DNA from: an uncultured Bryobacterales bacterium
Lineage (GTDB): Bacteria > Acidobacteriota > Terriglobia > Bryobacterales > UBA6623
Direction of reading: 5' to 3'
DNA length: 64,000 nt
Assembly: GCA_958295955.1 (NCBI GenBank)
Contig: OY282420.1
Span: forward strand, 1,002,435 to 1,066,434
Part shown: one piece after another, positions 18,474 through 27,263 of the stretch
Layout: every line of letters starts with the position of its first letter
Position numbering within the stretch: position 1 is the first letter of the stretch
The notes under the pieces: generated by a model
Databases searched by the model: none
What the model was told of the DNA's origin: nothing
Seen by the model: the letters and a program-made list of their open reading frames with translations, nothing else
Program-made: the position numbers and the translations under genes

Positions 18474-19775
18474 ATGAGACACCATTTGCCGGCGCTGCTT
18501 GCGGGCGCGCTTCTATTCTTTGCAGGCTGCGGCGGCGCGGAGGACGAAAGCGCCGCGGGACTGAAGGTCTTTACCGGCGCGACCGTCTTCGACGGGCAGG
18601 GCGGGCCGCCGATTGAGAACGCGGCGATAACCGTGCGCGGCGGCCGCATCGTCGCAGTCGGGCCGGCCGCAGCGGTAGGCGCGCCTGCGGGCGCGGAGAC
18701 GATCGACCTCGCCGGCAAGTTCGTCACCCCGGGCTTCATCCTCGGACACGGACACGTCGGCGGCGCGCGCGGCCTCGAGACCGGCCCCGACGTCTATACC
18801 CGCGAGAACCTGCTCGACCAGCTCGCGCTCTATGCGCGCTACGGCGTCACCACGGTTCTCAGCCTGGGCGGCGACGGCGCGGAAGCGGCGCGGCTGCGCG
18901 GCGAACAGGCGGCCCCCGGCCTGAACCGCACGCGGATTTACATCGCCGGGGCGGTGGTTGACGGCGACACGCCCGAAGCCGCGCGCGCCCAAGTTGACCG
19001 CAACGCGGAGATGCCCGTCGATTTCATCAAAATCCGCGTGGACGACAACCTGGGAACTACAAAGAAAATGCCGCTGGAAGCGTACCGCGCGACGATCGAC
19101 CAGAGCCACCAACGGGGTCTGCGGCTGGCCGCGCACCTTTTCTATCTGGAGGACGCCAAGGCATTGCTCGAGGAGGGCGCCGATTTTCTCGCGCACAGCA
19201 TCCGCGACCGCGCCGCGGACGACGAGGTCATCGCTCTGCTCAAGGAGAAGAACGTCTGCCTGTGTCCGACGCTGACGCGCGAGGTCTCGACTTTCGTCTA
19301 TGAAGACGTCCCGGAGTTCTTCAGCGATCCGTTTTTCCTCAAAGACGCGGACCCGTCCGTCCTGGAACAACTCAAAGACCCCGAGCGCCAAAAGCGCATG
19401 CGCGAGAGCAAAGCCGCGCAGCAGTACAAGGTTGCATTGGAAACCGCGTCGGCAAACCTCAAAACGCTCGCCGACGCCGGAGTCAAGATCGTTTTCGGCA
19501 CCGACACCGGACCCCCGGCGCGGTTCCAGGGCTACTTCGAGCACATGGAGATGCAGTTGATGGCCGAAGCCGGGCTCACGCCGGAGCAGATCGTACGCTC
19601 GGCGACCGGCGACGCCGCGGAATGCCTGGGCTTCGACGAAGTGGGCTCGCTGCAAGCGGGCAAGTGGGCCGACTTCAACGTCTTCGACGAAAACCCGCTC
19701 GACGACATCGCCAACACCCGCAGCCTGGCCGGCGTGTGGATTGCCGGGACGCGGGTCCCCGCATCGGCGGAATGA
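18474..19775 (+). CDS. secreted amidohydrolase lipoprotein (imidazolonepropionase-like)
   Basis: 433 residues from ATG 18474; AAAGGGGCGG lies just upstream, and the more upstream in-frame ATGs (18426, 18459) give no signal peptide. The lipobox is LLFFAGC. The amidohydrolase fold is shown by GKFVTPGFILGHGHVGG (metal HxH), VDFIKIRVDDN (bridging Lys), LAAHLFYLED and DFLAHSIRD (metal His residues) and FGTDTGPPARFQGY (catalytic Asp). These enzymes hydrolyse cyclic amides, dipeptides or similar C-N bonds with a binuclear metal centre. The export signal suggests peptide or xenobiotic breakdown in the periplasm; the substrate is unknown. Confidence 0.88.
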   Translation: MRHHLPALLAGALLFFAGCGGAEDESAAGLKVFTGATVFDGQGGPPIENAAITVRGGRIVAVGPAAAVGAPAGAETIDLAGKFVTPGFILGHGHVGGARGLETGPDVYTRENLLDQLALYARYGVTTVLSLGGDGAEAARLRGEQAAPGLNRTRIYIAGAVVDGDTPEAARAQVDRNAEMPVDFIKIRVDDNLGTTKKMPLEAYRATIDQSHQRGLRLAAHLFYLEDAKALLEEGADFLAHSIRDRAADDEVIALLKEKNVCLCPTLTREVSTFVYEDVPEFFSDPFFLKDADPSVLEQLKDPERQKRMRESKAAQQYKVALETASANLKTLADAGVKIVFGTDTGPPARFQGYFEHMEMQLMAEAGLTPEQIVRSATGDAAECLGFDEVGSLQAGKWADFNVFDENPLDDIANTRSLAGVWIAGTRVPASAE

Positions 19776-19950
19776 GCCGGCCGATGCTCTGGAAGAATGC
19801 GACGAAGAAGAGCGGGAAGTAGAAGGGCCCGTTCGCGGGCTGTACGCCAATGAGCGGACCAGGTAGATCCGAGAGGCCTTCGCAGGCTCCATTCGTTCGG
19901 GTCCGGCTACGGACTCAAGACATACCAGGACCGGCGAAGCGAATAGTCGT

Positions 19951-20514
19951 ATGACGAACGCAGGCCGGCGCTCGCCGGCGCGCGGCAATACCCGGCGTTG
20001 GCTGCTGCGCTTTTCGGCAGCCGTCATGGGCCTCGTCAGGCCCGCCTCGTCCCAACGGAAGAAACCGCCCGCCGCCTTCGTCCCGCTGTTGGAGCCGCTG
20101 CGGTTCCCGACCGCGGACTTTCCGCAGCCGTGGTCGGCGGCGCCGTTCACCGCCCGCTGCCTTGCGCCCGGCAGCGCCGCGCGGCCTGCGCGGGAAATCC
20201 GCCTGCAGGGCATCGTGCTGCGCCTTCCCGACTCCGGCGGCAACGGGACAAGCTTCCGCGCCTACTGCCTGACGTGCCCGCACGAAATCTGCCAAGTCAA
20301 TTTCACCACCGAAACCACGGGCGTGGAGCCGGCGCCCGAGCGCATTCCCCCCCATCCCCTTTTCGTCTGCCCCTGCCACTTCAGCGCCTTCGACCCGCTC
20401 GCGGACGGCGAACGGCTGGCCGGTCCGGCGCACCGCGGGCTGTACCGCTTCAAGCTCGAGACGCGCGGCGGCGCGGTCGCCGTGCTCCGGATCGAACGCG
20501 CGGCGCTTGTATAG
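19951..20514 (+). CDS. Rieske [2Fe-2S] protein, Tat-type N-terminus
   Basis: 187 residues. The N-terminal GNTRRWLLRFSAAVMGL resembles a twin-arginine membrane anchor. The cluster-binding residues are in CPHEIC and, about 40 residues later, VCPCHFSAFDP. Both Cys-x-His and Cys-x-x-His ligand pairs and the two extra cysteines that make the disulfide of cytochrome bc-type Rieske proteins are kept, so this is the high-potential quinol-oxidising kind rather than an oxygenase ferredoxin. No cytochrome b or c1 gene is next to it. It is followed after 40 bases by a beta-propeller protein gene on the same strand and may share its transcript. Confidence 0.85.
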   Translation: MTNAGRRSPARGNTRRWLLRFSAAVMGLVRPASSQRKKPPAAFVPLLEPLRFPTADFPQPWSAAPFTARCLAPGSAARPAREIRLQGIVLRLPDSGGNGTSFRAYCLTCPHEICQVNFTTETTGVEPAPERIPPHPLFVCPCHFSAFDPLADGERLAGPAHRGLYRFKLETRGGAVAVLRIERAALV

Positions 20515-20554
20515 CGCGCGCCGGGCGGCTACCATATTCAGCGGAGGCCGTCCG

Positions 20555-21625
20555 ATGCGCACCTGCCTGTTCCCCATCCTGATCGCCCTCGCCGCCGCGC
20601 CCGGCGGGCAAGCCGAGGATTCCGCCGGCTACCGGGAAAAGCTGTACATCCTGAGCAGCGCCGACGACGACATGACCGTTGTCGACGTGGCCACGAACGA
20701 GATCGTCGGCGCCGTGACGGTCGGCGCCCTGCCGCACGGCATCGCCGCGCCCCGGTCGCACAAGCTGCTCTACGTGGCGACCGAAGGCAAGGATCACGGC
20801 GTCACGGTCGTCGATCCGGTCAGCGACAAGGCCGTCGCCAAGTACGCCGTCTTCGGCAAGCGTCCGAACGAAATCGACATCACCTCAGACGGGCGCTATC
20901 TCTACCTGCCCGCGCGGGGCGAGTGCCGCTATGAAGTTTTCGACACCGTTAACCAATCGCTGATCGCCAAGATTCCGGTCAGCGGCTATCCGCACAACGT
21001 CGTCGTCTCGCCGGACGACCGCTTCATGTACCTCTCCGCCTACGACCGCGGCAGCCTTTCCGTCGAGAACGCGCGGAAGGCGGGCGAGTGTACGACCCTG
21101 AACAAGAAAATCTACGTGGTCGACGTCGAGACCCACGAAGTCGCCGCGACGATCGACACCCTGGAAGCCCCCAGGCCGATCGCCGTCAGCCCCGACGGGA
21201 AACGCCTCTACGCCAACACCGACAACCTGATGGGCTTCGTCACGCTCGATCTGGAAAACCGCAAGCTGCTCTACCGCTCAGAATACGCGCTCAGCAGCGA
21301 CGAGGCGGCGACCCCCAGCCGCTCGCACGGCATAGGCGCCACGCCCGACAACAAGGAAGTCTGGTCGACGAACATCAACCACGGGTTTGTCCACGTCTTC
21401 GACGTGACGGCCGACCCGCCGCGGCAGATCGCCAAGCTCGCCACCGGACGCACGCCCCTGTGGCTGACCATGACGCCCGACGGGAGCACCGTGTACGTCG
21501 CCAACACGGCCGACGACACGATCTCGGTCTTCGACGCCAAGTCAAAGAAAGAGAGAATGCGCATCCAACTGCCGAAAGGCAAGGCGCCCAAGCGCATGCT
21601 CGTTCTGCGCGTTCCGACCGGCTGA
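20555..21625 (+). CDS. secreted YVTN-type beta-propeller protein
   Basis: 356 residues from ATG 20555, chosen because GCGGAGG sits eight bases upstream and the start gives a signal peptide (cleavage near GGQAED); the frame is open a little further upstream. Seven or so repeats of about 45 residues of the kind ILSSADDDMTVVDVATNEIVGAV and YVANTADDTISVFDAKSKKE form a seven-bladed propeller. Proteins of this class are periplasmic binding or scaffold proteins; no catalytic residues are evident. Its pairing with the Rieske gene suggests a periplasmic redox module, which is inference. Confidence 0.85.
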   Translation: MRTCLFPILIALAAAPGGQAEDSAGYREKLYILSSADDDMTVVDVATNEIVGAVTVGALPHGIAAPRSHKLLYVATEGKDHGVTVVDPVSDKAVAKYAVFGKRPNEIDITSDGRYLYLPARGECRYEVFDTVNQSLIAKIPVSGYPHNVVVSPDDRFMYLSAYDRGSLSVENARKAGECTTLNKKIYVVDVETHEVAATIDTLEAPRPIAVSPDGKRLYANTDNLMGFVTLDLENRKLLYRSEYALSSDEAATPSRSHGIGATPDNKEVWSTNINHGFVHVFDVTADPPRQIAKLATGRTPLWLTMTPDGSTVYVANTADDTISVFDAKSKKERMRIQLPKGKAPKRMLVLRVPTG

Positions 21626-21644
21626 TTGCCGGCCGCGAAGCGGC

Positions 21645-22643
21645 CTAGAGCTTGGCTGCGATGTCGGCGGCGATCAGGCCGCCGTGGAAGCGTCCGTTCT
21701 CGATAAAAATCTCGCCGGTGTTCATACCGGCGACGATGACCCCGGCAAGATAGACGCCCGCCCGGTCGCTCTCCAGCGTATCGGGATTGGTGCGCGGACG
21801 GCGGCTCTCGGGGTCGAACAGGATGCCGAGCTGCGCCAGAAACTCGATGTCGGGCTTGTACCCGGTCATCGCCAGGACGAAGTCGTTGGCGATCCGTTTG
21901 GGGCCGTCGGGCGTGAGCAGGTCGAGCGTTTCTTCGTCGATGCGTTCGACCGACGTGTTGAAGCAGGCCGCGATCTCGCCGTTGGCAATGCGGTTGGCGA
22001 TGTCGGGGATAATCCAGTATTTGATTTTTTCGCTCAGTTGCGGGCTGCGGTGAATGAGCGTCACGCGGGCGCCCGCGCGGTAGCATTCGAGTGCGCAGAT
22101 CGCCGCGGAGTTCTTGCCGCCGATGACGGCTACGTCGCAGTCGTAGAAGGGGTGCGGCTCCCGATAGTAATGGCGGACTTTCGCCAGATCCTCGCCGGGG
22201 ACGCCCATGCGCACCGGGATATCGTAAAAGCCGGTTGCGAGAACGATTTTTCCCGCGGCGTAGCGCCGGCGCTCGCCGCTGCGTTTCGTCGTTTCGACCG
22301 CGAAGGCCCCGTCTTCTCCGCCGATGGCGTCGACGGTCTCGTATTGCCGCACGTCGAGCTTGTAATGGCCGGTCACGCGGCGGTAATACTTGAGGGCCTC
22401 GCCGCGGGTAGGCTTGTCGCGCACCGCGGTCATCGGGATATTGCCGATCTCGAGCAACTCCGGGGTCGTGAAGAACGTGAGGTTGGTGGGGTAGTTGTAG
22501 AGCGAGTTGACGAGGCAGCCTTTGTCGAACACGGCAACGCGGTAACCGGCGTTCTGAACGTCGATGGCGCAGGCGAGCCCGGTCGGGCCGGCGCCGACAA
22601 CGATGACGTCGAAAGATTCGCTAACAACGGGCGGGGGCGGCAA
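21645..22643 (-). CDS. YpdA-like FAD-dependent oxidoreductase (putative bacillithiol disulfide reductase)
   Basis: 332 residues, starting at a TTG (22643) because no ATG or GTG exists before the FAD motif. FAD-binding GAGPTGLACAIDVQNAG is at about 17-33 and an NADPH-binding segment VAVIGGKNSAAICALECYRAG lies near the middle. The block GCLVNSLYNYPTNLTFFTT is the hallmark of the YpdA group, which reduces bacillithiol disulfide with NADPH and lacks the Cys pair of thioredoxin reductase; I see no CxxC here. If right, the organism uses bacillithiol as its low-molecular-weight thiol. No bsh biosynthesis gene is adjacent. Confidence 0.87.
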   Translation of the reverse strand: MPPPPVVSESFDVIVVGAGPTGLACAIDVQNAGYRVAVFDKGCLVNSLYNYPTNLTFFTTPELLEIGNIPMTAVRDKPTRGEALKYYRRVTGHYKLDVRQYETVDAIGGEDGAFAVETTKRSGERRRYAAGKIVLATGFYDIPVRMGVPGEDLAKVRHYYREPHPFYDCDVAVIGGKNSAAICALECYRAGARVTLIHRSPQLSEKIKYWIIPDIANRIANGEIAACFNTSVERIDEETLDLLTPDGPKRIANDFVLAMTGYKPDIEFLAQLGILFDPESRRPRTNPDTLESDRAGVYLAGVIVAGMNTGEIFIENGRFHGGLIAADIAAKL

Positions 22644-22725
22644 TTTCCAGTATAGGGCGCTGCGCGCCCCTGAGCCGCGCGGCGGCCGCAGCCGTTTTCG
22701 TTCGTGGTAATTTTACGGTACTGCC

Positions 22726-23886
22726 ATGAGACGACTTCTTTTAGGGATAACGATTGCAGCGGTTCCGGCGGCGTACGCCGCAAGCGGCGAGGGTTGGGCG
22801 CGGCGTCCGATCGCCGCAGGATTCATGTGCCAGACCGCCGTCGCCGCCGACTTTACGGGAGACGGGCTGCCCGACGTCATCGCCGACGCCGCAGGCGAAA
22901 CGCATCTTTATGTCGCGCCCGACTGGCAGAAGGTCGTGATCGACGCCAAGTGGCCTTTCCGGCCCGGCGCGCGCGACACCATCCACAGCGAAGTCATGGA
23001 CGTGGACGAGGACGGCGACCCCGACTACGTCGGCGCCGTCTATTCGCCGGGGCCGGTGTTCTGGCTGGAGCGTCCCGACGACCCCCTCAACGACCGCTGG
23101 ACCTACCGCGTGATCGACAACGACGTCAACGGTACCCACGGCCTGGTCAAAGGCGACATCGACGGCGATGGACGGGACGACCTCGCCGGCAACAGCGCGC
23201 AGCCCAAGGACGCTTACCCCAATTCGCTGGTCTGGTGGAAGATTCCCCCGCATCCGCGCTCGGCCGAGGAGTGGATTCGCTACGTTTTCGCCGATCAGGA
23301 CGCCCCGGGGCTGAGCCACTACCTGGGCATCGGCGATCTCGACGGCGACGGCATCGCCGATATCGCCTCGGCGGGCAAGGATGCCGTGACGGGCGGCGGC
23401 AACTGGTTCGCTTGGTGGAAACAGCCGAGCGACCGCTCGACGCCGTGGCTGAAGCGCACGATCGCCGTGAATCAGACCGGCGCGACGAACGCGCTGCCCG
23501 CCGAGCTCAACGGCGACGGCGCGATGGATATTTTCGCAACCCGCGGCCACGGCAAGGGCGCGCTCTGGTTCGAGGGGCCGGACTTCAAGCTCCACGAGAT
23601 CGACCCGCACATCGACGGCCCGCATGACCTGGCCGTCGGCGACATCGACGGCGACGGCGATATCGACGCCGTGACCTGCGGCAAGCTCAGCTACGAAGTC
23701 GCTTGGTACGAGAACGACGGCCGCGGCAATTTCACGAAGCGCTCCATCCACGACGATCAGGCGGCCTACGACATCCGCCTGGTCGATATGGACGTGGACG
23801 GGGATCTCGATGTGCTGGTGGCGGGGCAGCTTTCGAAGAACGTCGTCTGGTACGAAAATCGACTCGCGGAGCGCAAGCCTGATTAG
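22726..23886 (+). CDS. secreted FG-GAP/VCBS repeat protein
   Basis: 386 residues with a signal peptide (cleavage near AYAAS). The body has repeated calcium-binding-like segments such as DFTGDGLPDV, DVDEDGDPDYVGAV, GDIDGDGRDDLAGN, GDLDGDGIADIASAG, ELNGDGAMDIFATRG, GDIDGDGDIDAVTCG and DMDVDGDLDVLVAG, spaced about 50 residues apart, which is the FG-GAP/VCBS beta-propeller pattern. Such proteins are extracellular or periplasmic; no enzymatic residues can be assigned. Divergent from the YpdA-like gene. Confidence 0.85.
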   Translation: MRRLLLGITIAAVPAAYAASGEGWARRPIAAGFMCQTAVAADFTGDGLPDVIADAAGETHLYVAPDWQKVVIDAKWPFRPGARDTIHSEVMDVDEDGDPDYVGAVYSPGPVFWLERPDDPLNDRWTYRVIDNDVNGTHGLVKGDIDGDGRDDLAGNSAQPKDAYPNSLVWWKIPPHPRSAEEWIRYVFADQDAPGLSHYLGIGDLDGDGIADIASAGKDAVTGGGNWFAWWKQPSDRSTPWLKRTIAVNQTGATNALPAELNGDGAMDIFATRGHGKGALWFEGPDFKLHEIDPHIDGPHDLAVGDIDGDGDIDAVTCGKLSYEVAWYENDGRGNFTKRSIHDDQAAYDIRLVDMDVDGDLDVLVAGQLSKNVVWYENRLAERKPD

Positions 23887-23932
23887 TAGAGAGTGGAGGG
23901 CAAAACCGCCGTGCGCAGCGGGTCGGCGGTCA

Positions 23933-23998
23933 GTTGGTTTGAGCCGGCCGGCCGGTTGGTTTGAGCCCGCCGGCCGGTTGGTTTGAGACGGCCGCCGG
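23933..23998. repeat. three tandem copies of a 22-bp repeat
   Basis: The unit begins GTTGGTTTGAG followed by a GC block; copies start at 23933, 23955 and 23977. Copies 1 and 2 differ at one base, and copy 3 diverges in its GC half. The end of copy 3 runs into a perfect 12-bp palindrome GCCGCCGGCGGC (23991-24002) that reaches the stop codon of the convergent gene. It lies between two convergent genes and could act in transcript ending. Confidence 0.8.
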
Positions 23999-24001
23999 CG
24001 G

Positions 24002-25441
24002 CTAACGCGCCGCCGGGTCTTTGCCGTCGACCCAGGGGCCGGCGATCTTCATTTGCTCGGGCGGAACGATCAGGCTGCCCGTGTCGCCCGCTTCCCAGCC
24101 GGGCAGGTGGTTGGGCTTGGAGCGGTTGCGGGACATGGATTCCCACTTTTTCGACCAGCCGGGATCGTCGGTCGAGATGCGCCGCGTCGCGGGATCCACG
24201 AAGAAAACCTTCCCTTCACGGTAGCTTCTCGCGCCGAGGTTGATGGTGACGACGGCGTTGGCGCCCAGGTCCGGAGGATTGTTGACGGCGTCCGGGTCTT
24301 CGGCCAGCACGGCGTCGACAAAATTGCGCATGTGCGAGCGGGCATCGTCCTCGATTGCGCCGGCCTCGATGCGTTCGGGCGGCAACACCCGGCCGATGGC
24401 GCGCTCGCTCTCGGGAACGAAATCGAAACCCGTGAAGCGCGCCCCGTCGCCGAACACGAACGAACCGAGATGGCCGCGGATCACCTGCTTGAGCGGCGCG
24501 CCGGCGCTGACCATCGAGGCGCTGACGATGAGTTGCGCGCCCTCGTTGTAATCGGCAACCACCGTGGCCACGTCGGGAACGTCGCGGCCGTCGTATTCGA
24601 GGAAAATCCCGCCGGCGCCGGTTACCCGGCCGGGCAGGCCGAGACCGGTGGCCTTGAGCATCGTGGTCGTGCGGTGGACGAAGAGATCGGTGTAGAGTCC
24701 GGCGCCGAAAGGCCAATAGGCGCGCCACTGGACGTAAACGGCGCGGTCGAACGGCATGTCGGGGGCCAAGCCTTCTTCCTTGCCGAGCCAGCGGTCCCAG
24801 TCGATCGTTTGCGGCGTCATTTCCATCGTGATCGGGCGGTTGCGCCACTGGCCGTGGTTGGTGTTGCGGTAATACTCGGTCTGGAACTGCACGACCTTGC
24901 CCAGCTTGCCGGCGCGGATGAGCGCGTTCGCCTTGTTCCAGACGGGCAGCGACGTCGATTGCACGCCGACGCTCATCACCTTGCCGGAAGCTTTCCAGGC
25001 GTCGACCACCGCAAAGGCTTCCTCGATGGTCTTGGTCATCGGTTTTTCGCAGTAAACGTGCTTGCCGGCTGCGAGCGCGGCAATGGTCATCTTGGCGTGC
25101 CAGTGGTCGGGCGTGCCGATGAATACGGCGTCGATGGAGTCGTCGCCGAGCAGGTCGCGGTAGTCGTGGTAGCCCTGGGGAGCAACGCCGGTCTGTTCCG
25201 CGATGTAGTTGACGGCGCGCTCGCGGTGGACGGAATAAATGTCGCAAACGGCGGCAAGGTCGATGGCGGCGCCGAATTCCTTGAGCAGCGCGGTGCGCTT
25301 GACGTGGCCGCCGAAGCCGCGCGCGCCGACTCCGATGAAGCCGATGCGCGCCCGCTCGTTCGCGCCGCGGGCGGTCTGGGCAAGAGCGGCGGCGCCGGCG
25401 GCCGCGCGCACGAAATGACGACGGGATACCGAATCGGTCAT
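24002..25441 (-). CDS. Gfo/Idh/MocA family oxidoreductase, Tat-exported
   Basis: 479 residues from ATG 25441 (MTDSVSRRHFVRAAAG, a twin-arginine signal); other in-frame ATGs lie upstream. The Rossmann start is RIGFIGVGARGFGGH, and FIGTPDHWHAKMTIAALAAGKHVYCEKPM is the family signature with the catalytic-pocket Lys of EKP. The C-terminal part has AYWPFGAGLYTDLFVHRTTTML, as in acidobacterial and planctomycete glycoside-type members. It likely performs NAD(P)-dependent oxidation of a sugar or sugar acid in the periplasm with tightly bound cofactor; the substrate is unknown. It converges on the FG-GAP gene across the 22-bp repeats. Confidence 0.9.
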   Translation of the reverse strand: MTDSVSRRHFVRAAAGAAALAQTARGANERARIGFIGVGARGFGGHVKRTALLKEFGAAIDLAAVCDIYSVHRERAVNYIAEQTGVAPQGYHDYRDLLGDDSIDAVFIGTPDHWHAKMTIAALAAGKHVYCEKPMTKTIEEAFAVVDAWKASGKVMSVGVQSTSLPVWNKANALIRAGKLGKVVQFQTEYYRNTNHGQWRNRPITMEMTPQTIDWDRWLGKEEGLAPDMPFDRAVYVQWRAYWPFGAGLYTDLFVHRTTTMLKATGLGLPGRVTGAGGIFLEYDGRDVPDVATVVADYNEGAQLIVSASMVSAGAPLKQVIRGHLGSFVFGDGARFTGFDFVPESERAIGRVLPPERIEAGAIEDDARSHMRNFVDAVLAEDPDAVNNPPDLGANAVVTINLGARSYREGKVFFVDPATRRISTDDPGWSKKWESMSRNRSKPNHLPGWEAGDTGSLIVPPEQMKIAGPWVDGKDPAAR

Positions 25442-25515
25442 AAGGCATATCATAGCGCCGCGGCGCCCGCCGCCGGTCACGAAGCCGATTGAAAAGTCGG
25501 GTACGATGGGGGGCT

Positions 25516-26250
25516 ATGACGCTGCCTGCGATTCCCCAAGCCGTGCTCAAGAAACTGGAGCAATACGACACGCCGACGGTCTGCAACGTCATCGAGCTTT
25601 TCGCCGTCCGCCCGCAGACCGAGGGGTATATGGATCAGCGCATCCGGGCCTGCTTCCCTGAGATGGGGCCGGTCTGCGGCTACGCTTCGACGGCGACGTT
25701 CCGCTCGGCCGTGGCGCCGCACGATTCGGGAGCTTACGGCTCGCTGGACGAGCAGATAGCCCGCTTCGGCGAGCTTCCCGGCCCGCCCATCGTGGTCGTG
25801 CAAGACCTCGACGAGCCGACGAAGGCCGCGACTTTCGGCGAGGTGATGTGCTCGACTTACAAGGCTTTCGGCGCATGCGGCCTGATTACCAGCGGAGCGG
25901 CGCGCGATCTGGACCAGGTCCGCGCCATCGGTTTTCCCTGCTTTTCGAATGGGGTGAACCCTTCGCACGGCTGGCCGCAGTTGCCGGCGTTCCACGTTCC
26001 GGTCCATGTCGGCGGGCTGGCGGTTTATCCGGGCGATTTGCTGCATGCCGATCAGAACGGCGTGACCAATATCCCTCCTGAGATCGCCGGCGAGGCCGCG
26101 GACGTCTGCGCCGAGTTCGTCGCCGCCGAGGAAGCCGTTCTGGATTATTGCCGCGGCGCAGAGACGACGGTTGCGGGCTTTGCGGAGGCGCGGCGGGAAA
26201 TGGGCCGCCGGGTCAAGCAATTGCAGGAACGGGTGAGCCGCAAGAAATAG
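25516..26250 (+). CDS. RraA-like family protein (possible 4-hydroxy-4-methyl-2-oxoglutarate aldolase type)
   Basis: 244 residues from ATG 25516 (MTLPAIPQAVLKKLEQYDTPTVCNVIE). The core GEVMCSTYKAFGACGLITSGAARDLDQVRAIGFPCFSNG matches the RraA/HMG aldolase fold: the GE...GG-like loop and the Arg-Asp pair of ARDLDQ used for metal and pyruvate binding. The downstream VGGLAVYPGDLLHADQNGV is also characteristic. Family members are class II pyruvate aldolases/decarboxylases or, for RraA, RNase E regulators; the Arg-Asp pair favours an enzyme. The gene is divergent from the Gfo/Idh/MocA gene (74 bases between starts) and could share sugar-acid metabolism with it. Confidence 0.82.
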   Translation: MTLPAIPQAVLKKLEQYDTPTVCNVIELFAVRPQTEGYMDQRIRACFPEMGPVCGYASTATFRSAVAPHDSGAYGSLDEQIARFGELPGPPIVVVQDLDEPTKAATFGEVMCSTYKAFGACGLITSGAARDLDQVRAIGFPCFSNGVNPSHGWPQLPAFHVPVHVGGLAVYPGDLLHADQNGVTNIPPEIAGEAADVCAEFVAAEEAVLDYCRGAETTVAGFAEARREMGRRVKQLQERVSRKK

Positions 26251-26281
26251 CGGCCGGCGCGCCGCGCGCCTGCAAGTGTTG

Positions 26282-26287
26282 TATAAT
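26282..26287 (+). promoter_or_regulatory. possible -10 box for lpxC
   Basis: A perfect TATAAT stands alone in GC-rich surroundings 80 bases before the lpxC start. No good -35 box is seen at the right distance, so this is only a candidate. Confidence 0.3.
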
Positions 26288-26366
26288 CGACACACTCGAA
26301 AAGTTTGCGGCCGTTTCTTTTCAAGCATTTGTAAAACCGCCGCCCTGCCCCGAGCAAGATTCGCGG

Positions 26367-27263
26367 ATGATCCCCCACAAGTTCGAACATACGATCGCCG
26401 CGCCTGTCGGTCTTTCGAGCGTCGGCTTGCACAGCGGCGTGGACGTCTCGATTCGTCTGTTGCCGGCGGCTTCGGGAACGGGCGTCGTTTTCGTGCGCAC
26501 CGACCTGGACGGCTTTGAAATTCCCGCCCATTGGAAGCACGTCGCCAAAGTCAGCTATGCGACCAGCTTGATGCGGCAGGGCGTGCTGCTGTCCACGACC
26601 GAGCACTTGCTGAGCGTGCTCTACGCGATGGGCGTGGACAACGCGCGGATCGAGATCGACAACCTGGAAGTGCCCATCGCCGACGGCAGCGGCTTACCCT
26701 TCGTCGAGTTGATCCGGCGGGCGGGCGTCCGCAGGCAGCGCCGGCTGCGGCGGTATATCCGCGTCAAGGAAGCGCTGGAGGTCGTCGACGGCGGCAAGCG
26801 CATCGCGGTCGAGCCGGGCGAGTCGTTCCGCGTCTCTTGCGAGAGCGACTATGCGCACGAGCTGGTGGGCGCGCAGCGGTTGGACCTCGAATTGACCCCG
26901 CAGGTTTACGCCGACGAGATCGCGCCGGCGCGGACGTTCGGCTTCGAGCGCGATCTGGACGCGATGCGCGACATGGGATTGATCCGCGGAGCGAACCTGG
27001 AGAATGCCGTTTGCTTCGGCGATGACGGAGTGCTCAACCCGGGCGGCCTGCGCTTTGCGGACGAGCCTTGCCGCCACAAGCTGTTGGACTTGATCGGCGA
27101 TCTGGCGCTTCTGGGGCGTCCGCTGTTGGGCCGGCTGACGGCCGTGCGCGCCGGGCACGCGATGCATACGGCGCTTGTGGGCCGCATGATGCGCGACCCG
27201 AGTTGCTACGAGACGCTGACGCTCGATCAGATCGCGCCGCCGGCATTGGCCGTTGCCGGTTGA
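26367..27263 (+). CDS. lpxC: UDP-3-O-acyl-N-acetylglucosamine deacetylase LpxC
   Basis: 298 residues from ATG 26367; the frame is open upstream but this start gives the family N-terminus HTIAAPVGLSSVGLHSG. It is the zinc deacetylase that commits UDP-GlcNAc to lipid A. Zinc ligands are H80 (STTEHLLSVLYAMG) and the His and Asp of CRHKLLDLIGDLALLG; the general acid-base His is in RAGHAMHTALV. ADGSGLPFVELI and the ARTFGFERDLDAMRDMGL block are also conserved. Its last 37 bases overlap the end of the convergent HEAT-repeat gene. Confidence 0.96.
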   Translation: MIPHKFEHTIAAPVGLSSVGLHSGVDVSIRLLPAASGTGVVFVRTDLDGFEIPAHWKHVAKVSYATSLMRQGVLLSTTEHLLSVLYAMGVDNARIEIDNLEVPIADGSGLPFVELIRRAGVRRQRRLRRYIRVKEALEVVDGGKRIAVEPGESFRVSCESDYAHELVGAQRLDLELTPQVYADEIAPARTFGFERDLDAMRDMGLIRGANLENAVCFGDDGVLNPGGLRFADEPCRHKLLDLIGDLALLGRPLLGRLTAVRAGHAMHTALVGRMMRDPSCYETLTLDQIAPPALAVAG

